Positions 1 through 5,692 of a stretch of 5,734 bases of DNA are shown piece after piece. The position numbers were made by a program, and so were the translations under genes. The DNA is taken from positions 1 through 5,734 of the forward strand of contig JBJTOP010000277.1 in the NCBI GenBank assembly GCA_046074645.1, in the 5' to 3' direction. Each line of letters starts with the position of its first letter. Positions within the stretch are counted from its first letter, which is position 1. The notes under the pieces were generated by a model. The model worked only from the letters and a program-made list of their open reading frames with translations, had not been told where the DNA came from and ran no database searches. The DNA is from SXXK01 sp046074645. Lineage in GTDB: Bacteria; Planctomycetota; Planctomycetia; Planctomycetales; Planctomycetaceae.

Positions 1-177
1 CGGCCGAGGGCTGGGATGGATTTGTCGGACGCTTACGACGAGCGCGGATTTTAATAACTGAGGTCGATACTCACGGAATGGTTAACGGACAGCGATGTAG
101 TTTTGTTTCTGTCAAACCTCAATTAAAGAGAGTCCTTCAGGGATAGAAGAACCCGCCGCGCGGCAGCGGTGAGACGC
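1..177. other. Leader region upstream of the PAP2 gene, no gene resolved
   Basis: All three forward frames are open over the first 51 bases. The end of an upstream gene could therefore lie here, either in frame 1 (TAA at 52-54) or in frame 3 (open to TAG at 144-146), but neither 17 nor 47 residues is enough to choose. The stretch from about 50 to 140 is AT-richer than its surroundings, as expected of a promoter region, yet I could not find a convincing -35/-10 pair. A perfect 10-bp palindrome, GCCGCGCGGC, sits at 155-164 directly in front of the PAP2 start region and could form a hairpin in the mRNA leader. Confidence 0.4.
167..172 (+). promoter_or_regulatory. Ribosome binding site of the PAP2 gene
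   Basis: GGTGAG ends 5 nt before ATG 178 and resembles a Shine-Dalgarno sequence. The alternative GTG start at 169 lies inside this motif and has only the GC palindrome and no purine-rich site in front of it, so the ATG is preferred. Confidence 0.4.
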
Positions 178-687
178 ATGGTTTACTGGGATCAGGAACT
201 GACGCTCCTGCTCAATCGACTCATCCGTCGCCGCTCGGTGCGAGCCTTCTTCTGCCTGATCAGCCGACTTGGAAACGGCCGCTTATGGTACGCCCTGATG
301 CTCGCTCTGCCTCTGCTGCACGGCATCTACGGGCTCATGGCGACGCTTCACATGGGCGTCACCGCGCCGATCACTTTCACCTTCTATCGCTTCGTTAAAG
401 GGGCCGCCCAGCGACCCCGGCCAGGCGTTGTGCACGAAGTCATCCTCCAGGGCACCGCTGCCCTCGACGAATACAGCTTCCCTTCCGGCCATACCATGCA
501 CTCCGTGATGTTCTCACTCATTGCAGTCGCGTGGTTTCCTGCTCTGCTCCCATTTCTCGCAGTTTTCACGATGCTCACCGCTCTCTCCCGCGTCGCGCTC
601 GGCCTGCACTACCCAACCGATGTTGTACTCGGAGCTCTGTTCGGCCTGCTCATTGCGTGGGCCAGCCTCCTCGCTGCCGGTTTTTAA
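178..687 (+). CDS. PAP2-family membrane phosphatase
   Basis: This is a type 2 phosphatidic acid phosphatase (PAP2) superfamily protein of 169 residues. The complete three-part signature is present: KxxxxxxRP at residues 74-82 (KGAAQRPRP), PSGH at 102-105, and SRxxxxxHxxxD at 137-148. His105 and His144 are the expected catalytic pair. Hydrophobic segments at about 37-58, 108-136 and 148-169 mark it as an inner-membrane protein. Family members remove phosphate from lipid phosphates such as phosphatidate, phosphatidylglycerophosphate, undecaprenyl pyrophosphate or lipid A; the substrate here cannot be read from sequence. It is on the short side for the family, with little room for the usual N-terminal helices. 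A GTG at 169 would add three residues, but the better ribosome site favours ATG 178. The metallophosphoesterase gene starts 28 bp downstream on the same strand, so the two are probably cotranscribed. Confidence 0.9.
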   Translation: MVYWDQELTLLLNRLIRRRSVRAFFCLISRLGNGRLWYALMLALPLLHGIYGLMATLHMGVTAPITFTFYRFVKGAAQRPRPGVVHEVILQGTAALDEYSFPSGHTMHSVMFSLIAVAWFPALLPFLAVFTMLTALSRVALGLHYPTDVVLGALFGLLIAWASLLAAGF

Positions 688-702
688 TTCGCTGTCTTTC
701 AC

Positions 703-706
703 GGAG
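703..706 (+). promoter_or_regulatory. Ribosome binding site of the metallophosphoesterase gene
   Basis: GGAG lies 9 nt before ATG 716. It decides the start: the frame is open back to 521, but that extension would overlap the PAP2 gene by 167 bp and reads as low-complexity Ser/Cys-rich sequence. Confidence 0.55.
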
Positions 707-715
707 TCAGGGACG

Positions 716-1555
716 ATGTCCGTTGCTGTCACACCCGCGCCCAGTCGTCTCCGCCACGACTACACTGCAATTGCCACTCGGTCGCAAAAACCGAGCGCCA
801 CCCACTCGCCGCGAATCCGAAGCCTCTTCCTCAGCGACCTCCATCTCGGCTTCCGACACGCACAGGCAGATGCCCTCCTGACCTTTCTGAACACTCAGCG
901 GCCCGACTACCTGTATCTCATCGGAGACTTCATCGATGGCTGGTGCCTCGGCAGACGCTGGTGCTGGCACTCAGCCTGCAGTGATGTTATCGCCCGAGTG
1001 ATGGAACTTGCCCGCAGTGGCACCCAGGTGCGACTCGCCGTCGGTAACCACGACGCTCTGCTTCGACATCCGCTCGTTCAACACCTGATGATGGAAACCG
1101 GCCTGTGCCAGGTGGCAGAGGAATATCAGCATGAACTGGCTGATGGACGCCGATTCCTGATTTTGCATGGAGATCGCTTCGATTCCTGTGAACGCCTGCA
1201 CCCACTGGCATCGTGGGGGATCGAGCAACTTTACGAGCTGCTGCTGCGGTCCAATCACCTCTGGAGCAAACTCACTCGATCGGTCCCGCACGGACCCCGC
1301 TCCTTCACCGGCAGACTGAAAAATTTCCTCGGTATCTCAGCAGGCCATCTTCGCAGAATTCGCGAACTCATCATCCGCCACGCTCGCTGGCGAGGCTGTC
1401 ACGGGGTGATCTGTGGACATATCCACGAACCCATGACACTCGATGTCCATGGAATCACATACTGCAACACCGGCGACTGGGTCGAAAACTGTACCGCACT
1501 GGTTGAAGATTCCGAAGGTCGACTGCGACTGATCTGGCCCACTGTGGCCAGTTGA
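716..1555 (+). CDS. LpxH-like metallophosphoesterase
   Basis: This is a 279-residue calcineurin-like phosphoesterase of the UDP-2,3-diacylglucosamine diphosphatase (LpxH/COG2908) type. All metal-binding blocks are present: DLH at residues 41-43, GDFID at 70-74, GNHD at 110-113, HGD at 151-153 and GHIH at 234-237, followed by the NTGDWVE block at 251-257 that I associate with this subgroup. LpxH cleaves UDP-2,3-diacylglucosamine to lipid X and UMP in lipid A synthesis, acting at the inner face of the membrane with two metal ions. Whether this member has that exact substrate is inference. About 35 residues precede the catalytic domain, with no signal peptide or membrane helix seen, so it is probably cytoplasmic or peripheral. 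It follows the PAP2 gene by 28 bp, which fits a lipid or envelope role. Its stop lies 2 bp from the stop of the opposing gene. Confidence 0.88.
   Translation: MSVAVTPAPSRLRHDYTAIATRSQKPSATHSPRIRSLFLSDLHLGFRHAQADALLTFLNTQRPDYLYLIGDFIDGWCLGRRWCWHSACSDVIARVMELARSGTQVRLAVGNHDALLRHPLVQHLMMETGLCQVAEEYQHELADGRRFLILHGDRFDSCERLHPLASWGIEQLYELLLRSNHLWSKLTRSVPHGPRSFTGRLKNFLGISAGHLRRIRELIIRHARWRGCHGVICGHIHEPMTLDVHGITYCNTGDWVENCTALVEDSEGRLRLIWPTVAS
1534..1551. terminator. Possible hairpin at the convergent gene junction
   Basis: CTGGCC (1534-1539) and GGCCAG (1546-1551) form a perfect 6-bp stem with a 6-nt loop. It lies in the last codons of the metallophosphoesterase gene, next to the convergent stop of the isomerase gene. 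No T-tract follows on either strand, so this is at best a weak or bidirectional termination structure and may be chance. Confidence 0.25.
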
Positions 1556-1557
1556 AA

Positions 1558-2460
1558 TCAAACGTCACAGACCATCGCCGCATGTCGAAATGCCTGCATT
1601 GGATCTTTCCACGTGGGAATGAACTCCTGAGCCACATAGCCGGAGTAATCAGTGTCGAGAATAGCCTGCATCATCGCTGGATAATGAATCTCCTGGCGAC
1701 CATCAAGTTCACAGCGTCCGGGATTGCCGGCAGTGTGATAATGGCCGATCAGTGCATGATCGCGGCGGATACGGCGAATCACATCTCCATGCATCACCTG
1801 AACGTGGTAAATATCAAACAGCAAACGGAAGTTCGGTGAATCCATGCGTCGCACAAGGTCAAGGCACCGATCCACGTCATCACCAAAGTAGCCTGGGTGG
1901 CCCTTCATGGGATGCGAATCGTCGCGCGAATTCAAATGCTCAAGGCACAGCGTCACCGAGTGCTGCTCGGCGTAATCAATCACCTGCTTCCAGCACTCAA
2001 GGCAGTTCTGCTCGGCTGTGGTTTCCGACATTCCCCGAATCGACATCCCAGTGAACGTGATCACCGACTTCGCACCAAATCGAATCGCCAAGTCAATTGA
2101 ATCCCGCAGCTTCGCCACGCATTCCGCATGATTCCCCCGATCTACCGGACCAACAGCAAAACCGTGACTGCTCACCAGCGAAATCTGCAGACCTTTTGCC
2201 CGGGCTTCCGGATAGAAACGACGGTCAATCCCCTCGATCCCCGGTACACCAGTTGCCACACACAAATCAATCAACTGAGAAACCGGCATCGGATTGTAAC
2301 ACCACCCCATCACGGACTGGCGAATCCGTCCCCTGCGAATGCGAAAATCCATGGGCACAGCAACTTCGTCGCCCTCGCCCGCACCAGCGACATTCCGGAG
2401 ACCAGGTACCGACACGACAGCCGCCGTGCCGGACAGAAATCGACGTCTGGTGCCGGTCAT
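1558..2460 (-). CDS. Tat-exported sugar isomerase/epimerase-like TIM-barrel protein
   Basis: A 300-residue protein of the xylose-isomerase-like TIM-barrel superfamily (AP endonuclease family 2 fold), closest in style to hydroxypyruvate isomerase (Hyi). It begins with a twin-arginine leader (TRRRFL at 4-9, hydrophobic stretch to about 20, AGA at 25-27 as a possible cleavage site), so it is predicted to leave the cytoplasm. Likely metal or catalytic residues are Glu174 in CLEHLN, Asp216 and His219 in FDIYHVQ, His242 in GHYHTAGNPGR, and Glu279 in AQEF. The HTAGNPGR block followed by an EIHYP segment recalls Hyi, but Hyi normally has Gln where His242 lies; His there is typical of tagatose 3-epimerase-type enzymes. 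The reaction is therefore unassigned: isomerisation or epimerisation of a small sugar or hydroxy-keto acid. An in-frame ATG at 2493 would add 11 residues before the Tat motif and is less likely. The gene stands alone and converges on the metallophosphoesterase gene. Confidence 0.85.
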   Translation of the reverse strand: MTGTRRRFLSGTAAVVSVPGLRNVAGAGEGDEVAVPMDFRIRRGRIRQSVMGWCYNPMPVSQLIDLCVATGVPGIEGIDRRFYPEARAKGLQISLVSSHGFAVGPVDRGNHAECVAKLRDSIDLAIRFGAKSVITFTGMSIRGMSETTAEQNCLECWKQVIDYAEQHSVTLCLEHLNSRDDSHPMKGHPGYFGDDVDRCLDLVRRMDSPNFRLLFDIYHVQVMHGDVIRRIRRDHALIGHYHTAGNPGRCELDGRQEIHYPAMMQAILDTDYSGYVAQEFIPTWKDPMQAFRHAAMVCDV

Positions 2461-2467
2461 GAATGAT

Positions 2468-2472
2468 TCCCC
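2468..2472 (-). promoter_or_regulatory. Ribosome binding site of the isomerase-like gene
   Basis: On the minus strand GGGGA lies 7 nt before the ATG at 2460. It supports that start, which puts the twin-arginine motif close to the N-terminus, over the in-frame ATG at 2493. Confidence 0.45.
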
Positions 2473-2680
2473 GCAGGTTGCATAGATTGACATTGATGTG
2501 GTCGGACGAAGCCCGTAGCCGTCGCTCCTGCCTCGAATGGTAATTCAGCCGCGGGGGAAATCCAAATCGACAGCAATCCGGCCCTGCAGTACCATCCGGC
2601 CTCTTCGAGCCGGTGAATGCTTGTGCGAAGAAATTCAGTCACTGTGCAGCTTGACTAAGCCGACCACGAAGCATCTTCTC
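2473..2680. other. Divergent intergenic region
   Basis: This is the central part of the 234-bp gap between two divergently transcribed genes and should hold both promoters. I see no reliable sigma70-type promoter on either strand. The clearest structure is an inverted repeat, CCGGC at 2596-2600 and GCCGG at 2609-2613 (5-bp stem, 8-nt loop; an alternative fold pairs CTC with GAG around a bulge). It could be an RNA leader hairpin or an operator, but no evidence separates these from chance. Confidence 0.35.
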
Positions 2681-2694
2681 AGGGAACTGAACAC

Positions 2695-3384
2695 ATGAAC
2701 GCCCCCGTATTCGGCCCCGGCCCCATCCCGAATACCGTGAAGACCGCTCATGGCCAGATTGTCTCCATCCCCGCTGGCTGGATCCTCCTGCCGCCAGGCG
2801 ATGCCGCACTGACTCGCAGAGTAAAACTGGCCGGTGAACACTGGATCGTGCAGGAAAAAAAAGGACGCAGGGTTTTCTCACAAGGCATCTGGGCACCGCT
2901 GTCCACCATTGAACGAATTCAGGCCGAACTTGAAGCCGAGCGGTCTACTGTGAGTTATGAGAAACGCAGGCTGGCAGATGCCAGGCGACGGGAAAAAACA
3001 CAGGGGGCGTATGTCGAAGACTTCACAGCAGCTGTGGTAAGTTTTCTCAGCTTTCATCCACGTTACGCAGAACTCGCCCAACAACTTGCAAAACTGGTCG
3101 CCGATCACGCCACACCAGTCGGCAGTGGAACAGTTGCCAGAACGCAACGGATTCCGATCGAGCGTCGAGCAGAAGCCGCGGTGATTGCATGGATGCGGCA
3201 CCAAACTACTGGCTATGACTCAATGCAAATCCCTCGTGTCAAAGGCCAACGTCGAGAAGTGCGACAATTGCTCGCACAACGCTCCCACGAATTGCTCGCC
3301 CGGTATCGCCAGGGCGATTCCAGTGACCGACAATGCCCGCTCAGAATTGCCCTTTCCGCAAGCGGCAACCGATATCAGCCGTAA
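2695..3384 (+). CDS. DUF2293-family protein of unknown function
   Basis: A 229-residue protein with no signal peptide or membrane segment, so probably cytoplasmic. Residues about 20-68 form a compact segment (GWILLPPGDAALTRR followed by WIVQEKKGRRVFSQGIW) that looks like a small conserved domain. Residues about 70-103 are charged and probably helical or coiled-coil. Residues about 157-206 contain the RHxxTxYD pattern (RHQTTGYD at 168-175) and flanking arginines typical, from memory, of the uncharacterised DUF2293 domain. The many Arg residues could suit nucleic acid contact, but that is speculation; no catalytic motif is visible. The start is supported by AGGGA at 2681-2685, 9 nt upstream. 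A run of eight A residues at 2855-2862 (codons for Glu-Lys-Lys) is prone to slippage, but the frame continues intact. The last ~20 residues are less family-like, and a tandem repeat array begins 11 bp beyond the stop. Confidence 0.75.
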   Translation: MNAPVFGPGPIPNTVKTAHGQIVSIPAGWILLPPGDAALTRRVKLAGEHWIVQEKKGRRVFSQGIWAPLSTIERIQAELEAERSTVSYEKRRLADARRREKTQGAYVEDFTAAVVSFLSFHPRYAELAQQLAKLVADHATPVGSGTVARTQRIPIERRAEAAVIAWMRHQTTGYDSMQIPRVKGQRREVRQLLAQRSHELLARYRQGDSSDRQCPLRIALSASGNRYQP

Positions 3385-3394
3385 GTTCTCGACA

Positions 3395-3964
3395 TTCGCC
3401 GCAATCGTCACAGGCGGTCCAGCTGCAACGCAACGACCGGCCGCCAAATCTCGTCGCTGGTCGTCAAATCAAGCAGTTCGCGCTAAATGCTCGTGATGCA
3501 ACTCCATTTGCAGCAACACTTTCCGTCGCGTTTTCCTGGGGACAGTCCCTCCCGGAGACGGTCGTGATCCGCATTCCCCAACGCCTCACAAATCGCCCGC
3601 GTGAGTGCAGCAGGAACTGGTGACGCTGGCGTCAGATTCGCTGCAATCGGTCCATTCCGGAAGTTCGCCGCAATCGTTACAGGAGGTGCAGCTGCAACGC
3701 CATCGACCGGCCGCCAAACCTCGTCGCTGGTCGTCAAATCAAGCAGTTCGCGCCAAATGCTCGTGATGCAACTCCATTTGCAGCAACACTTTCCGTCGCG
3801 TTTTCCAGGGGACAGTCCCTCCCGGAGACGGTCGCGATCCGCATTCCCAAACGCCTCGAAAATCGCCCGCGTGAGTGCAGCAGGAACTGGGGACGTTCGC
3901 GTCAGATTCGCTGCAATCGATCCACTCCGGAAATTCGCCGCAATCGTTACAGGCGGTGCAGCTG
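3395..3964. repeat. Tandem repeat array, 269/270-bp unit, about 2.1 copies
   Basis: Each unit starts with TTCGCCGCAATCGT. Copy 1 spans 3395-3663 (269 bp), copy 2 spans 3664-3933 (270 bp) and a truncated copy 3 spans 3934-3964, ending at CAGCTG. By eye, copies 1 and 2 differ at about 17 substitutions plus one single-base gap near 3430, or about 93% identity. No reading frame runs convincingly through it: the minus strand is open for 163 codons (3971-3483) but has no start before TTG 3737, and most copy differences there would change the amino acid. The plus-strand frame from 3601 shows no recognisable domain. No transposase or terminal inverted repeats are seen. The array begins 11 bp after the stop of the DUF2293 gene. 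It may be a duplicated dispersed intergenic element or an RNA-level structure; its role is unknown. Confidence 0.85.
3704..3733. repeat. Hairpin inside repeat copy 2 (also in copy 1 at 3434-3463)
   Basis: CGACCGGC at 3704-3711 can pair with GCTGGTCG at 3726-3733 to give an 8-bp stem with one G-T pair and a 14-nt loop. The same stem is intact in copy 1 (3434-3441 with 3456-3463); the only difference between the copies is one base in the loop. Preservation in two copies is expected at 93% identity, so it is only weak support for function. Confidence 0.4.
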
Positions 3965-4242
3965 GGCGCGTTCAAAACCAGCGTGTGAACATCAGATCAG
4001 ATCAGATCAGCTTGTGTCTACACGGTCGTTGGCAGTTGATGGATTGCCATCCGGCGGCTGGAATCGCGTGGGGTGGCCGGGTCAGGGCGTTGGCTGGGTT
4101 GCCAGGGGAGAAGCATTTTTTGAGGTGCTGCTGAAGTGTCGATGAGCGACGCTGGTTTCGCTTTTCTTGCCACGGTTTCTTTGTTATTCGTCCGTTTGCA
4201 GTATTCGAACAAGCGATTCCTTCCTGAACCGGGGCACTACTC
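3965..4242. other. Gene-free stretch between the repeat array and the SGNH hydrolase gene
   Basis: This region follows the end of the third repeat copy and contains the ATCAG microsatellite, a small inverted repeat TGGCA/TGCCA around 4030-4050, and a T6 run near 4116. Open frames on both strands lack recognisable domains and plausible ribosome sites. It should include the promoter of the downstream hydrolase gene, but no clear promoter motif stands out. GGGG at 4231-4234, 8 nt before ATG 4243, is the likely ribosome contact of that gene. Confidence 0.45.
3991..4010. repeat. Pentanucleotide microsatellite, ATCAG x4
   Basis: Four perfect consecutive ATCAG units lie 27 bp after the end of the tandem array and 232 bp before the SGNH hydrolase start. 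Pentanucleotide tracts can change copy number by slippage, but four units is short and the tract lies outside any supported gene. Confidence 0.85.
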
Positions 4243-5379
4243 ATGTCACTCCGTCGCCGCACTTTCCTTGCCTCTGCTGCTGCTGCTGGCACTGCGTGGG
4301 CTCAGATACCTCGCGTTGCTTCCGCTTTGCCCCTGCCTTTCAGTCCGGAGACGGTGTCCGCCGACGAACCCGCCCTGCAGTGGGCGGATGTGCGGGACTG
4401 GGGTGTTGAGGGGAGGGGTTTTAATGACACGGAGGCGTGGTTTGATCGTTTGCCTGGCCGAGCGAAGGGAGTTGTCCGCGATGCCGTTTGGGGACTCAGT
4501 CGCCATTCCGCGGGAATGCTGGTGCATTTCCGAACGGATGCAACGCGGATTGATGTAAACTATGCCGTCACTTCTGAAAATCTTGCTATGCCCCACATGC
4601 CGGCGACCGGCGTGAGTGGACTGGACTTGTACGGCAGGGATGAATCGGGCCAGTGGAAATGGGTCTCGGTCGTTGCTCCGAAAACTCGCGAGGTGCGTCA
4701 GAAGTTTGTCGATGGATTGCGACCGGGTGAACGTGACTATGCCATTTACCTTCCCTTGTATAACGGCACCCAGTCACTGCAGATCGGCGTACCGACCGGA
4801 ACAAAGTTCCAGCCGATTCCGCCTCGGACGGAAAAGCCAATCGTGTTCTATGGAACATCAATCACCCACGGCGCCTGTGCCTCTCGACCCGGAATGCCAC
4901 ATCCAGCCATCCTCGGGCGCAGACTCAACCGCCCCGTAATTAATCTGGGCTTCAGTGGCAATGGACGCATGGAACTGGAAGTGGGGCGGTTCCTTGCGGA
5001 AATCGATGCCGCGGTATTTGTGATTGACTGCCTGCCGAACATCACGGCGGCCGACGTCACTTCCCGCACTCAGCCACTCGTCAAACTGCTTCGCGAAGCC
5101 CGACCGCAAACGCCGATCGTACTGGTCGAGGACCGCAGCTACTCAGGTTCCTGGCTGATCGGTTCCCAGGCCGACCGCAATCAGTCCAGTCGCAAGGCGC
5201 TGAAGGAGCAGTATGACCAGCTCCTGCAGGGCGGGGTCGAGCGACTGTTCTATGTCGATGGCGAATCACTGCTGGGAAGCGATCGCGACGACACTACCGA
5301 CGGTTCACACCCCTCCGACCTCGGTTTCTTCCGGCACGCGGAAGCACTGGAACCGGTGTTAAGGAAGGCCCTGGGCTGA
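4243..5379 (+). CDS. Tat-exported SGNH/GDSL-type hydrolase with GxDLY domain
   Basis: A 378-residue secreted esterase of the SGNH hydrolase superfamily. A twin-arginine leader opens the protein (RRRTFL at 4-9, Ala-rich stretch, AWA at 18-20 as probable cleavage site). Residues about 45-190 form the N-terminal beta-rich domain marked by GLDLY at 126-130 (the GxDLY signature). The catalytic domain follows: block I GTSITHG at 204-210 with nucleophile Ser206, block II NLGFSGNG at 234-241 with the oxyanion Gly, block III CLPN at 263-266 with Asn266, and block V DGSHP at 353-357 with Asp353 and His356. All four SGNH residues are present, so it should be active. Relatives are thought to remove acetyl or other acyl groups from carbohydrates; the substrate here is inference. 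It lies after a long repeat-rich gap and appears to be transcribed alone. Confidence 0.92.
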   Translation: MSLRRRTFLASAAAAGTAWAQIPRVASALPLPFSPETVSADEPALQWADVRDWGVEGRGFNDTEAWFDRLPGRAKGVVRDAVWGLSRHSAGMLVHFRTDATRIDVNYAVTSENLAMPHMPATGVSGLDLYGRDESGQWKWVSVVAPKTREVRQKFVDGLRPGERDYAIYLPLYNGTQSLQIGVPTGTKFQPIPPRTEKPIVFYGTSITHGACASRPGMPHPAILGRRLNRPVINLGFSGNGRMELEVGRFLAEIDAAVFVIDCLPNITAADVTSRTQPLVKLLREARPQTPIVLVEDRSYSGSWLIGSQADRNQSSRKALKEQYDQLLQGGVERLFYVDGESLLGSDRDDTTDGSHPSDLGFFRHAEALEPVLRKALG

Positions 5380-5439
5380 CTATGAACTATGCTGACGGAA
5401 TGCAGCTGAGCGGTTGGGCGGAAGCCCCCGGCTGTGTTT

Positions 5440-5454
5440 CGCACCGAGGGTGCG
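5440..5454 (+). terminator. GC-rich hairpin downstream of the hydrolase gene
   Basis: CGCACC (5440-5445) and GGTGCG (5449-5454) form a perfect 6-bp stem closed by a GAG triloop, 60 bp after the hydrolase stop. A weaker GGGC-GGAA-GCCC hairpin precedes it at 5416-5427. There is no T-tract after either, so termination is only a possibility; the hairpin may equally belong to an intergenic repeat. Confidence 0.35.
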
Positions 5455-5668
5455 CGCGCTGCCGAGTGCGTTGGTACGACGTTGGCAGGGGCCTTTCGCC
5501 CAATGGCGTTGAAGTTCTCTGGAATCATCTAAAAGGACGGATGAAAACCCGGGAGGGCGAGGCTGGGATGACGAAACGGTGTGAATTCGGGCGAATAGGG
5601 ATGTTTTCAGTTCTGCTTGCCAGTTGACAGCTCTCACTGCGATCCCTTGTCCAGGACTGTTGGTCTCT

Positions 5669-5692
5669 CGCAAAGGCGCAAAGACGCAAAGG
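5669..5692. repeat. Three tandem 8-bp units, CGCAAAGG type
   Basis: The units are CGCAAAGG, CGCAAAGA and CGCAAAGG with no bases between them. The reverse complement of the core, CTTTGCGC, is the last 8 bases of the window (5727-5734), so an inverted partner or further copy may continue beyond the edge. From memory this motif recurs in intergenic DNA of many unrelated bacteria; that was not checked here. Confidence 0.75.

Noticed and set aside
521..715. Upstream extension of the metallophosphoesterase frame to 521
   Set aside because: It would overlap the PAP2 gene by 167 bp, reads as Ser/Cys-rich shadow sequence, and a proper ribosome site precedes ATG 716.
2487..2510. TTGACA on the plus strand as a -35 box
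   Set aside because: No -10-like sequence at a suitable distance, and the nearest forward gene is about 200 bp away.
2457..2642. 61-codon minus-strand frame upstream of the isomerase-like gene
   Set aside because: Overlaps the isomerase start in another frame, has no domain and no ribosome site; it looks like chance opening in the intergenic region.
2651..2679. TTGACT with TCTTCT 17 nt later as a promoter for the DUF2293 gene
   Set aside because: The -10 match is poor and transcription would begin inside the ribosome binding site, leaving almost no leader.
3395..3964. CRISPR array or insertion sequence
   Set aside because: The repeat unit is 270 bp with no unique spacers between copies, and there are no terminal inverted repeats, transposase frame or cas genes.
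3601..4134. 177-codon forward frame across repeat copy 2 and beyond
   Set aside because: No ribosome site or domain. It runs through repeat sequence and the microsatellite, and copy 1 is not open in the matching frame.
4136..4558. 140-codon forward frame overlapping the start of the SGNH hydrolase gene
   Set aside because: Different frame from the clearly recognisable hydrolase, which has a Tat leader and all catalytic blocks; no domain in the shadow translation.
5382..5627. 81-codon forward frame immediately after the hydrolase stop
   Set aside because: No ribosome site, atypical composition, and it spans hairpin and repeat-like sequence.
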